The notes under the pieces were generated by a model that worked only from the letters and a program-made list of their open reading frames with translations, was not told the DNA's origin and did not search any database. This document shows, one piece after another, positions 8,587-16,922 of a DNA stretch of 64,000 bases (within the stretch, counting starts at the first letter, position 1; each line of letters starts with the position of its first letter). The position numbers and the translations under genes were made by a program. The DNA comes from Undibacterium parvum (GTDB lineage: Bacteria; Pseudomonadota; Gammaproteobacteria; Burkholderiales; Burkholderiaceae_D). The stretch spans positions 1,984,001 to 2,048,000 of the forward strand of contig NZ_CP034464.1 of NCBI RefSeq assembly GCF_003955735.1, written 5' to 3'.

Positions 8587-11500
8587 ATGAGCCAGCAACG
8601 TTTCAACTTAAATCAAATCAGTGTGGCGATCTGCCTCGCTTTTCCTGCGTTAACGTTGTCGGCTTTTGCCGCTGATTATTATCCTGCCTTGCCGCCTACG
8701 CTGTCGACTTCGGTTACACCGAACGTAATGTTGCACATTGACAACTCTGGTAGTATGCGGAATAACGGCGCAGATGGGCTGGAAAAAATGGCTTCCGCTC
8801 GGGGGGCTGCTAGGGATTTAATCGACAGAAATCCCACCCTTCGTTGGGGTCTTTTTTCATTCGACAAAAATGCAACTCAAGCAGGCGGGCGACTCGTGGC
8901 ACCAGTTGGTTCTACGGTAGCGGATCTTAAGAGTGCAATTGATACACTAAATCCTGATACATGGACTCCATTGGGGGAGGCATTGTATGAAATTACTCGC
9001 TATTTTGGTGGGCAAACCTCATATTTTTCGAAAATAGCTGGAAATTATACAAGCCCAATTCAATATCGCTGTCAGAAGAATTTTGTGATTGTGGTTACTG
9101 ATGGTGTCGCAACTTATGATGATACTCTTCCTGGGATAAATAATAAACCTGCTGAAACTTACACGTCTTACAATGCGTCAAATGTTGCGGAGAGCAGGAC
9201 ATTTAAAATTTGCAAAGACACGTCAAATGTTTCCTCGTATTTGACATGTCCGGCAAAAGTGGAAGGATCAACGGTTAATAATCCCTTCACCGGTACCGCC
9301 GATGATGCATCTAGCACCAATTACGGTCGCAGTATTAGGGATGTGGCAATGTATGCCTATGATGCGGATTTTCGGGTTGGTGGCAATGATAAAGATGGTA
9401 AGTCTTTTGATGATCCGAAATTTAGAAAACAAAATATCTCTACTTATACCGTCGGTTTTAATAACAATGATCCAATTTTGGTGGCCACCGCTACTGTTGG
9501 GCACGGAAGTTATTCTATGGCGAGCACAAAAGATGCGTTGGTCGCCTCCCTGCAAAATGCGATTGATAGTATCGTTGCGTCCACCTCGAACGCCGGTGGT
9601 GTGGCGACCCAAAGCGAAACCACGGCTGCCGGCAACCGGGTGTTCCAACCTGTGTTTAACCCCAATGGTTGGTATGGGGAATTACGTTGTTTCCTATTGA
9701 ATGCTGATGGTACAGTCGGGGCAGGATGTACTCCTAATCCTAAGGCGGTTATCCCCGCAGCGGCTAGTCGTAAAGTATATTCTTCTAAAGTGGCGGGAAC
9801 CACGCCCACTACGACTGCGTTTGATTTTGTCATCAATAGTTCGTTTATGACACCAGCCCAAAAATTATTGTTGGGTGCAGATGCAACAGCGCAGAATAAT
9901 ACGATAAATTTTGTCCGTGGTGACGAGACCAACACAAGCTTTCGTTCACGCGCAGGCATATTCTTGGGCGATATCGTTGACGGACAGCCTGTGGTGGTGA
10001 CAAAACCCAGCGGCTCGACAAACGACGGCGCTTACAGCAGTTTTATCTCCAGTAATGCCGCGCGTAATATGGTCTTGGTGGGCGCTAACGACGGCATGAT
10101 GCATGCATTTGACATCGACAAAATGACAGAGTTGATGGGCTATATCCCTTCAACGGTATACCCAAATTTGAAAGCATTGACGGCGAAAGATTATGGAGTC
10201 AGCGCGGGCACGCCACACGCTTACCACGTGAACGGCAGTATGCGTCAGCAAGATATTAAAGCAGGTGGCGCCTGGAAGACCATCGTTGCCGGTGGTCTAG
10301 GTCAGGGCGGACGCGGATATTATGCAGTCGATGCCACTAGTGCAACACAAATAACTGGCCTCCCGTCTTCAGTTGTGAAATGGGAATGGAATAACGTCAA
10401 TGACACCGGCATGGGCTATGCATTCGGAGTTCCGGTGATCTACAACGTCAGAAATGGTGACAAAGCAGTAGTGCCTGCCGTGATACTCTCGAATGGTTAT
10501 CAGAATAAATGGGTTGATGGCGCTACGACACAAGTGGCCAATGAGTCCGTGTTGTATATACTTAAAGCCGACGATGGAACTCTACTCAAAAAAATAGTGG
10601 TGCCGAATAGCACCGGGCTATCGTCACCGGCGGGTCTGGATTTTGGTCAGGATGGTGTGCTTGATTACGTTTATGCCGGTGATGTTGATGGCAAGCTGTG
10701 GCGCTTTGATTTGACATCTACTGACGCCGTCAATTTTAAAGTAGTTACCACGCCGATCTTTGATGCCGGTGCTGGTCACCCTATCGTCATGCGTCCGGGT
10801 ATCATGGCTGCGAATAAAGCATCGGATGGCACCTCCTTAGGCAATGTTATATTTTTTGGCACTGGTCAGTTATTGACCAATCTTGATCGCTCCGATATCA
10901 CGACGCAAACCTTATACGGCGTCCTCGATAAAATGGAGGCATCTCCGACTACCGTGACCCTTGCTAATTTACAGCAGCAGGCTTTTGCGACGCCTACTAT
11001 TAGTTTAACTTCCAAGCGGGTGGGTACCTATCGCAAAATGGACACGACGACTGCTGCCGCTAAAGCCTTTGATTTGGCTTCCGCCGCAAACTGGGCTGCG
11101 GCTACACCGAAACTTGGTTGGTATTTGGATCTCCCTGACTCCAGTGAACGCTTGGTCACTTCGCCTATGGTGTTTGATGACAAAGTTTTGTTTGGTACAG
11201 GTGTGCCCGTGAGTACCGAAAAATGCCTGCCAGGCGGTAAGGGCTGGATCATAGGCTTAAATCCTATGAGTGGCTCGGTAACCCGCAAGGCAAACAAGGG
11301 AACAGCTTCGGCTTTTAGTTTTATTGACATCGATGGCGATGGCAAATCGTCAGCAGCTGACAAAATCGGGACCGGTATTGATGATTATCTGAGTGCCTAT
11401 CAAAAAGATGGTATTCCTACCGAAATGAGTTATGTTGCAACCACAGCAAAGCTGACTGGCCCGATAAATCAGAACACTGATGGCTGGGATGATATCGGTA

Positions 11501-11721
11501 GTGTGATCGCTCTTAGGGAGGCAAATTCCATGGCGGTGTACACCGGGAATGCTCCGGCAGGAACTAAGCGCGGCAAGACTATCTTACGGCCGCCATCGGA
11601 AGGAAAAGGCTCTATCTATGGTGGCACGGTAGGTAATGACGACTTAGGAAAAGACTCTTTGACCGGGCCGGGTGCGGATAAAATACGCATCGAAACTACC
11701 CTCTGGCGCGAGATTAAATAA
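8587..11721 (+). CDS. pilY1: Type IV pilus tip adhesin / assembly protein PilY1
   Basis: This 1044-residue secreted protein starts at ATG 8587 with GGAG 6 bases upstream. After the signal peptide (ICLAFPALTLSAFAA) comes a von Willebrand A-like domain with the MIDAS motif DNSGS at residues 52-56 and a later VVTDGVATYDD. The C-terminal half is the PilY1/PilC beta-propeller, with a Ca-binding loop (DFGQDGVLDYVYAGDVDGK) near residues 680-700. A second acidic loop, DIDGDGKSSAADKIG, is near residue 913. PilY1 works with the minor pilins at the pilus tip in adhesion, twitching and surface sensing. It is first in its operon, and its TAA overlaps the next ATG by one base. Confidence 0.92.
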   Translation: MSQQRFNLNQISVAICLAFPALTLSAFAADYYPALPPTLSTSVTPNVMLHIDNSGSMRNNGADGLEKMASARGAARDLIDRNPTLRWGLFSFDKNATQAGGRLVAPVGSTVADLKSAIDTLNPDTWTPLGEALYEITRYFGGQTSYFSKIAGNYTSPIQYRCQKNFVIVVTDGVATYDDTLPGINNKPAETYTSYNASNVAESRTFKICKDTSNVSSYLTCPAKVEGSTVNNPFTGTADDASSTNYGRSIRDVAMYAYDADFRVGGNDKDGKSFDDPKFRKQNISTYTVGFNNNDPILVATATVGHGSYSMASTKDALVASLQNAIDSIVASTSNAGGVATQSETTAAGNRVFQPVFNPNGWYGELRCFLLNADGTVGAGCTPNPKAVIPAAASRKVYSSKVAGTTPTTTAFDFVINSSFMTPAQKLLLGADATAQNNTINFVRGDETNTSFRSRAGIFLGDIVDGQPVVVTKPSGSTNDGAYSSFISSNAARNMVLVGANDGMMHAFDIDKMTELMGYIPSTVYPNLKALTAKDYGVSAGTPHAYHVNGSMRQQDIKAGGAWKTIVAGGLGQGGRGYYAVDATSATQITGLPSSVVKWEWNNVNDTGMGYAFGVPVIYNVRNGDKAVVPAVILSNGYQNKWVDGATTQVANESVLYILKADDGTLLKKIVVPNSTGLSSPAGLDFGQDGVLDYVYAGDVDGKLWRFDLTSTDAVNFKVVTTPIFDAGAGHPIVMRPGIMAANKASDGTSLGNVIFFGTGQLLTNLDRSDITTQTLYGVLDKMEASPTTVTLANLQQQAFATPTISLTSKRVGTYRKMDTTTAAAKAFDLASAANWAAATPKLGWYLDLPDSSERLVTSPMVFDDKVLFGTGVPVSTEKCLPGGKGWIIGLNPMSGSVTRKANKGTASAFSFIDIDGDGKSSAADKIGTGIDDYLSAYQKDGIPTEMSYVATTAKLTGPINQNTDGWDDIGSVIALREANSMAVYTGNAPAGTKRGKTILRPPSEGKGSIYGGTVGNDDLGKDSLTGPGADKIRIETTLWREIK

Positions 11722-12236
11722 TGAAGAATTCAGGTCAAAAGGCTGGGTCCCATCAATATACTGCAGGTTTTACCTTAATTGAATTGATGATGACATTAAG
11801 TATTGCGGCGGTGTTAATGGCCATAGGGGTGCCTAGTATGCGAGATCTGATACGTGATGCGCGCTTATCCTCTCAGTCAGACTTGCTAGTGCGGACTATT
11901 AGTGCAGCACGTATGGATGCGATTAAACAGCGTAGCAATTTTAAGGTCTGCCCGGCAGCAACGCCCAATTCAGCCACGGCTTGCTCTACCCTTGCGACTG
12001 ATTGGACGAAAGGTTGGGTTCTTATTAACGGTACTACGATCAGCCAGCGTTTGCTTGGCAAGTCCGGCGTTACGATTACTAGCGCTGCGAGCGCTGTAGA
12101 GTTTGGTGCGACCTTAGGCACACCCACTGCAGCCAGCAGTTTTGTCCTTTGCGTGTCAGGAAGAAAACAACAAACGGTTAACGTAAGTGCCTCCGGGCAT
12201 GTCGATAAACGAATTGATAGCACGGTATGCCCATGA
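11721..12236 (+). CDS. fimT: Type IV minor pilin, GspH/FimT-like
   Basis: This 171-residue prepilin has a type III signal: a short basic leader ending in G, then FTLIELMMTLSIAAVLMAIG with the conserved Glu at +5, cleaved by PilD. The GspH/FimT family is indicated by the RDARLSSQSDLLVRTISAARMDAIKQ region. The C-terminal body has Cys pairs (CPAAT, CSTLA, CVSG, CP) likely forming disulphides. It is coupled to pilY1 by a TAATG overlap and to pilV by an overlap at its stop. Its role is priming of pilus assembly at the tip complex. Confidence 0.88.
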   Translation: MKNSGQKAGSHQYTAGFTLIELMMTLSIAAVLMAIGVPSMRDLIRDARLSSQSDLLVRTISAARMDAIKQRSNFKVCPAATPNSATACSTLATDWTKGWVLINGTTISQRLLGKSGVTITSAASAVEFGATLGTPTAASSFVLCVSGRKQQTVNVSASGHVDKRIDSTVCP

Positions 12237-12757
12237 AACGAATGAAAAAGCAAAGTGTGATGTGTGACGCTAAGGTGCAAAGTGGTATGACTCTATTGGA
12301 AGTCATGATCGCGATCTTGCTACTTGCATTCGGTTTGATAGGTCTGGGTGCGACCCAGTCTAAAAGCATAGTCATGAACCAGAGTGTGTTTTATCGCAGC
12401 ATTGCGGTTGATCTTGGGAATGACTTGGCCGATAGAATTCGCGCGCTTCGCACGCCTTTTGTTGCCAGTGCCGATGCCACCCCAGCACCAGGAAAGCCAG
12501 CTGATTTTTCTAAATGTAGCCCGAACCCGGCAAGTTGTAGCAATCAGGATGCGGATAGAAATACCTATCAGGCTTTGGTGAATGCGGAAATGCTCGAGTG
12601 GAACACTGTTCTGAAATCTCAATTGCCCGCTGCAAGTTTTACACTGAGTGCGGTAGCCGCTGCTAACCCCGATTATTTTCGCTATACCTTGACGATTACC
12701 TGGTTGGATAATCGTAAAGATAATTCCAATTCTAGCTATAGCGTGGTAATCGAATGA
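12227..12757 (+). CDS. pilV: Type IV minor pilin PilV
   Basis: This is a prepilin of 174-176 residues: the leader ends SG, then MTLLEVMIAILLLAFGLIGLGATQ with Glu at +5, the PilV/MSHA-like pattern in which a Leu-rich helix is followed by GATQSKSI. Two in-frame ATGs (12227 and 12233) are possible; 12233 gives the typical ATGA overlap with the fimT stop. The downstream gene starts inside its stop (ATGA). It belongs to the minor-pilin tip complex with FimT, PilW and PilX. Confidence 0.88.
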   Translation: MPMKRMKKQSVMCDAKVQSGMTLLEVMIAILLLAFGLIGLGATQSKSIVMNQSVFYRSIAVDLGNDLADRIRALRTPFVASADATPAPGKPADFSKCSPNPASCSNQDADRNTYQALVNAEMLEWNTVLKSQLPAASFTLSAVAAANPDYFRYTLTITWLDNRKDNSNSSYSVVIE

Positions 12758-13512
12758 TGAATATGCGCAAAAATGGTTTTTCTTTAGTGGAGCTCCTAGT
12801 GGCGATCACTATTTCCATGGTGGCCTTGGTGGCGGTGAGCGCCTCCTATGTGTCGTCACGGCAAACTAACAAAGTTCAGGGCATGCAGAATCCGCTAACT
12901 GAAGAGGGACGTTATGCAATTTCCATGATACAGCGTATCGTCTCTCAGGCTGGTTTTCGGCAGACACCAGTGAGTGCCATGCCAGCAGATCGTATCGAAG
13001 TTGCAGCCAACGTCCTCACCGCCAGATTTGAGGCCGATGGCAGTAATCTGATTGCTTGTGATGGATCGGTGCCGCTAGCCGGTGCGGCCCAGACACTGGT
13101 GATACAAAAGACCAATACCGGCAAGTTGCAATGCGGTACGGTTGACTGGATCGCTCCGGCAATATCCGGGACCGGAAATAGTAGTGAAGTGGTGGATTTT
13201 TTAGTCAAGTTTGGAATTGATACCGGCCCGGCCTTAACCCCTGAAAATTTTGGTTGCGGAATAGCCAACGCTGGTACTAAGCCGCGCGACTGCATCGCGG
13301 ATTCTTATGTTAGCACTTTGCCTTCAGGAGTAAGCGCTGATCAAATAGTGTCGGTGAAAGTTTGCTTGCTACTACGCTCAGAGGCACTTGATTCATCGGT
13401 AGTGAAGCCAGCCTTGGTCAAAGATTGCTCTGGTACAGATATCGCGAACACACAAAATGACAGAAAATTATATCGTGCTTTTTGGACCACTGTTTTGCTC
13501 AAGAATCGTTAG
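12754..13512 (+). CDS. pilW: Type IV minor pilin PilW
   Basis: This 252-residue prepilin has the leader NMRKNG followed by FSLVELLVAITISMVALVAVSASYVSSR. The length and the segment EEGRYAISMIQRIVSQAGFRQ fit PilW, the longest of the minor pilins. It starts in an ATGA overlap with pilV and ends eight bases before the pilX start. Internal Cys residues (CDG, CGT, CGI, CIAD) suggest disulphide-stabilised loops. It is expected to help bring PilY1 to the pilus tip. Confidence 0.88.
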   Translation: MMNMRKNGFSLVELLVAITISMVALVAVSASYVSSRQTNKVQGMQNPLTEEGRYAISMIQRIVSQAGFRQTPVSAMPADRIEVAANVLTARFEADGSNLIACDGSVPLAGAAQTLVIQKTNTGKLQCGTVDWIAPAISGTGNSSEVVDFLVKFGIDTGPALTPENFGCGIANAGTKPRDCIADSYVSTLPSGVSADQIVSVKVCLLLRSEALDSSVVKPALVKDCSGTDIANTQNDRKLYRAFWTTVLLKNR

Positions 13513-13520
13513 GAATTTTT

Positions 13521-14033
13521 ATGAATAAAAAGCAAAAACATCAAAAAGGCTTTGTCTTAATCGTATCCTTGATAATGTTGGTGGCAGTAACGCTATTTGT
13601 CATGGCAGGTATGAGATCCTCCACTGTTAGTGAACGTATGGCAGGTAGCCACATGGATAGAGGTCGCGCCAAAATGGCGGCAGAGCAGGCTTTGGTTCAA
13701 GGTTTGGCCGCGCTAAAGACTGGCGGCACAATTTGTGTTGAAGATGGTTGTACGACGGCCAATCTTGCCACTACCGGAGCGGCAGTTACTACGACAGTCA
13801 TGCCTAGCGTCTGGAGTGATACTAATGCCGTGGATGTGACAATCGCCACCGGGCAGTTAACTAGCGCGAAGTTTTTGATTAACTGGCTAAATAATTCTGT
13901 CTTCACCACGTCGACGCCATCAACCGGCAAAGAAGCTTGCAAAGCTTATAGCATTATGGGACGTGGCGTGGGTCTGGCAAGTACTTCTGTGGTTGTACTG
14001 CAAACCATCGCTTATGTCTGCCCTACCGATTAA
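13521..14033 (+). CDS. pilX: Type IV pilus assembly protein PilX
   Basis: This 170-residue protein starts at ATG 13521 with AGGA 6 bases upstream; the frame is open from 13482 inside pilW, but that part is not leader-like. The N-terminus KGFVLIVSLIMLVAVTLFVM has the PilX pattern, lacking the canonical Glu5 of other pilins, followed by MRSSTVSERMAGSHMDRGRAKMAAEQAL, the typical PilX_N block. It belongs to the minor-pilin tip complex and is translated from its own ribosome-binding site. Confidence 0.87.
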   Translation: MNKKQKHQKGFVLIVSLIMLVAVTLFVMAGMRSSTVSERMAGSHMDRGRAKMAAEQALVQGLAALKTGGTICVEDGCTTANLATTGAAVTTTVMPSVWSDTNAVDVTIATGQLTSAKFLINWLNNSVFTTSTPSTGKEACKAYSIMGRGVGLASTSVVVLQTIAYVCPTD

Positions 14034-14048
14034 TGATTGGAGTTTTAA

Positions 14049-14453
14049 ATGAGAAATTGGCGTATGTCTAAATGGTCTGTGGAAAAAGGTTTTAGCCTGA
14101 TTGAACTAATGATAGCCTTGGCGATTCTGGGTATTATTTTAGCGGTCGCTTTGCCGTCTTATCGAGGAAATGTGATCAAGGCGAGGCGCGGCGATGCACA
14201 GCAAATTTTAAGCAGCCATGCGCAGGCGCTCGAGCGTTATTTCACGACTAATGGCAGATATGTGACGGCTGCGGCTGGGACTACATGTGGTGTTGCCGCA
14301 CAGGCAGCAACCGCAAGTTACACTTTTTCGGCAACCTGCACCGAAAATACCTTCACGGTTACCGCTACGCCGGTTAGCGGTTCAGGGCAAGCTAGTGATG
14401 GTACTCAAACGCTAACAAATACTGGCGTAACTACCGGTACTTGGGCATCGTAA
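14049..14453 (+). CDS. pilE: Type IV pilin PilE-like
   Basis: This 134-residue prepilin starts at ATG 14049 with GGAG 6 bases upstream. The leader ends KG, then FSLIELMIALAILGIILAVALPSY, a classical pilin helix with Glu at +5, and a small globular body with two Cys (CGVAA and CTEN) that can form the D-region disulphide. As the last gene of a pilY1 cluster it is most likely the PilE-type minor pilin rather than the major pilin. A strong terminator follows. Confidence 0.87.
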   Translation: MRNWRMSKWSVEKGFSLIELMIALAILGIILAVALPSYRGNVIKARRGDAQQILSSHAQALERYFTTNGRYVTAAAGTTCGVAAQAATASYTFSATCTENTFTVTATPVSGSGQASDGTQTLTNTGVTTGTWAS

Positions 14454-14507
14454 ACAGGTTTCCCACTGTCTATTTTACTGATGTTAGTGCGCGGTATAAG
14501 TGGACCG

Positions 14508-14546
14508 AAAAAAGCGTAATTCCAGCAAAAGGAGTTGCGCTTTTTT
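14508..14546 (+). terminator. Rho-independent terminator after pilE
   Basis: The arms 14508-14523 and 14531-14546 pair along 16 bases (two G-U pairs) around a short CAGCAAA-like loop, followed by a T-run (14541-14547). It lies 55 bases past the pilE stop and closes the pilus operon. Confidence 0.85.
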
Positions 14547-14549
14547 TGT

Positions 14550-14902
14550 TTAACGATCCTTGAGTAAGGTTTTACTTTCAGGCGATTTAATCCTAGATCC
14601 ATCCACCATCATCTTCTTCTTGCAATGCGGGCAGGAATTTCCGGCTACCTACCAAGCGGATATTTGTTCGCGTGGTCTGTCTACGGCACGACGGACCTGG
14701 CATTGGCTGGTATCGGTGGCTTCCAACTCAGAATACAAGCGTAAGCGCTTTGATAGCGACCGCCCCCATGCTCACTCGCAGCTTGGGGAAATGTGCTCAG
14801 ACAGATGCGCTACCGCCTCGACCATGCGTCTCGTATTGCACGATGGGCAAACTCCGTGCCCTTTGCATGAAAAGGCCGCCAGAAAATCATAAGCACAAGC
14901 AT
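14550..14902 (-). pseudogene. IS91-like transposase remnant
   Basis: On the minus strand, 14902-14772 reads FLAAFSCKGHGVCPSCNTRR followed by MVEAVAHLSEHISPSC and a stop. This matches the N-terminal zinc-binding block of IS91-family (Y2/HUH) transposases. Its 5' end is cut exactly where the direct repeat begins (14903). Further along, minus-strand 14640-14550 carries another Cys-rich segment (CPHCKKKMMVDGSRIKS) ending in a stop, whose relation to the first is uncertain. There is no intact transposase. This is the only content I see between the pilE terminator and the repeat. Confidence 0.6.
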
Positions 14903-15192
14903 CGCAGCGTACGCGATGCAAGCAGTAAGCCAAAATTGCCGGGACTCTGGAATTGGCTGTGGCAGTCCGACAATTAAGCCGCCCACTGCGGCACGGAGAT
15001 CTGAGGCACGGCCGCTAAGGGCATGGCACTGCACAAGACGATAGACAAGCTAGTATGGCTTAACTGAAATTGCTGCGCTGCTGGTGCAGCCGCATTGCAG
15101 CGCAGCTTGTAGTGCGCCTCTTTGCTACTCCATGTCTGATAAAAACTGAGGCGCTTTTCAGCTTCCGGCAAGGCCGTAAAAGACGCTAATTC
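14903..15192. repeat. Direct repeat DR-R flanking the pilus cluster
   Basis: This is the partner of 8063-8352, same orientation and gap-free. It holds the 3' end of the intact PPTase and a 24-codon remnant of the deacetylase C-terminus (SVRDASSKPKLPGLWNWLWQ, positions 14906-14977), still in frame to the same stop. Confidence 0.95.
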
Positions 15193-15633
15193 GCTGCTGT
15201 CAAAAATCTGTTCCGCCAATCCTGCCAGATCGCGCTGGCCATCGAGCAACTCGATATCCAAGCCCAAGGCGCTTTGCATGCTCAGTGCACAAGCGATCCA
15301 GGGACCGCTGTGCGAGAGGCTGAAATGCGGCAGTGGCAGGCCTGTATCAAGGAGTAGTAACGGCGCATTATGTGGGCGCTCACGCAGCACTATCTGCGAC
15401 GGCGTGAGCGCCAAAGATTCGGCTAGCACGCGGCGCAATAGCCAGCGCCCCAACAGAAACTGACGCTGACGCTCTGGCCTTATAAAACGCGCATAACGTT
15501 GCTGCTCATCGACATTGAGCCACGCCAAACTGGCGACCAACACCGCCTCATTGACGCAGCGACCGTCTAACAGCCAGATGGTGGCGCTGTTGGTGCTATT
15601 AGCATTATTTGTCGGCGGCGCTGCTTCATTCAT
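14974..15633 (-). CDS. 4'-phosphopantetheinyl transferase
   Basis: This 219-residue Sfp/AcpT-type enzyme transfers phosphopantetheine from CoA to the serine of ACPs, here presumably the two ACPs of the aryl-polyene operon. The metal-binding motif LGLDIE and the catalytic WSSKEAHYK (W-x-x-K-E-x-x-x-K) are both intact. It is the last gene of the APE operon, 10 bases after the KS gene, and matches the PPTase present in other ape loci (apeB by position and function, name uncertain). Its last third is duplicated at 8134-8352. Its stop overlaps the remnant of the deacetylase stop (TTAA). Confidence 0.88.
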   Translation of the reverse strand: MNEAAPPTNNANSTNSATIWLLDGRCVNEAVLVASLAWLNVDEQQRYARFIRPERQRQFLLGRWLLRRVLAESLALTPSQIVLRERPHNAPLLLLDTGLPLPHFSLSHSGPWIACALSMQSALGLDIELLDGQRDLAGLAEQIFDSSELASFTALPEAEKRLSFYQTWSSKEAHYKLRCNAAAPAAQQFQLSHTSLSIVLCSAMPLAAVPQISVPQWAA

Positions 15634-15643
15634 GCTTGCGCTG

Positions 15644-16882
15644 CTAAGCAGAGTAGCGTTTAAAAATCAAAGAAGTATTGATACCGCCAAAGGCGAAATT
15701 ATTCGACATCACATAATCGGTTTGTAAAGACCGGCCTTCCTGCATGATGTAATCCAAGGGGGCGCATAGGCTATCGACCTGCTGCAGATTGATGGTAGGG
15801 GCAAACCAGCCCTCACGCATCATTTGTATACTGATCCAGGCCTCCAGCGCACCACAGGCGCCCAAGGTGTGGCCCATATAGCTTTTCAAGGAACTGATAG
15901 GGGTGTGCTCACCGAATAGCCGCGCAGTGGCTTGCGATTCGGCGATATCGCCTTGTTGGGTACCGGTGCCATGCGCATTGATGTAACCGATATCGGATGG
16001 CTGCAAAGCGGCGTCAGCGAGCGCCAGTTGCATGGCTGTTTGCATGGTCGTCGCGTTGGGTTGCGTGACGTGGCAGCCATCGCTATTGGTGCCAAAACCG
16101 ACTAGCTCAGCGTAGATAGTGGCGCCGCGCGCCTGTGCATGCACCATGTCTTCGAGTATCAGGCAACCGGCACCCTCGCCGATCACCAGGCCATCGCGCT
16201 TGGCATCAAACGGGCTAGGGGTAGTGGCGGGCGCATCATTCTTAACGCTGGTAGCAAACAGCGTATCGAATACCGCCGCTTCGGTCGCGCATAATTCTTC
16301 GGCACCGCCGGCAATCATGGCAAGCTGCTTGCCGGCGCGTATCGCCTCATACGCATAGCCTATGCCCTGACTGCCCGAAGTACAGGCGCTCGAGGTCGTA
16401 ATCACACGTCCGGTTACACCAAAAAATACACCTATATTCACCGGTGCGGTATGCGCCATCATCTTGATATAGGTGGTGGCGTTAATCCCCTTGGTGCTGC
16501 GGTCTTCCATCATGCGGCCAAAATCGCCGATGGCACTCGGGGTGCCGGCGGAGGAGCCGAACGCCACGCCCATCTGTCCGCTTTTCAGCAGTGCATGGTC
16601 CAGCAACCCAGCATCGAGTAAGGCTAATTCACTGGCACGGGTAGCCATCAGAGCGACCCGGCCCATGCTGCGCATCGTTTTACGCGTGTATTTATCCGAC
16701 AAGGCAAACTCGGATGCCGGCGCTCCTAGCTTGGTGTTCAGACCATCGTAATCGGCCCACTCTGCCATAGGTACGATGGCATTGCGATACTCGCCCAGAC
16801 GCGCACGTATGCTACTCCAGTCATTGCCTAAAGGACTAATACCAGCCATGCCGGTCACGGCGACGCGACGCATATTTTCCAT
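15644..16882 (-). CDS. apeR: Beta-ketoacyl-ACP synthase, ApeR-like
   Basis: This 412-residue FabF/KAS-II-type ketosynthase has a complete Cys-His-His triad: Cys167 in TSSACTSGSQ, His304 in INAHGTGTQQGD and His338 in SYMGHTLGACGA. In APE systems ApeR is an accessory ketosynthase, separate from the ApeO-ApeC elongating pair, and is thought to act early in chain formation. It lies between the ketoreductase and the PPTase, as expected from the colinear apeO-P-Q-R order. Its start is 40 bases after the apeQ stop. Confidence 0.85.
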   Translation of the reverse strand: MENMRRVAVTGMAGISPLGNDWSSIRARLGEYRNAIVPMAEWADYDGLNTKLGAPASEFALSDKYTRKTMRSMGRVALMATRASELALLDAGLLDHALLKSGQMGVAFGSSAGTPSAIGDFGRMMEDRSTKGINATTYIKMMAHTAPVNIGVFFGVTGRVITTSSACTSGSQGIGYAYEAIRAGKQLAMIAGGAEELCATEAAVFDTLFATSVKNDAPATTPSPFDAKRDGLVIGEGAGCLILEDMVHAQARGATIYAELVGFGTNSDGCHVTQPNATTMQTAMQLALADAALQPSDIGYINAHGTGTQQGDIAESQATARLFGEHTPISSLKSYMGHTLGACGALEAWISIQMMREGWFAPTINLQQVDSLCAPLDYIMQEGRSLQTDYVMSNNFAFGGINTSLIFKRYSA

Positions 16883-16922
16883 CTATATTTCCATTCTTAT
16901 TTCGAAACGTCTTGCAACTCGT

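Noticed and set aside
14560..14977. Plus-strand open frames between pilE and the PPTase
   Set aside because: They lie antisense to the IS91-like remnant, and the last part is only the duplicated deacetylase tail.
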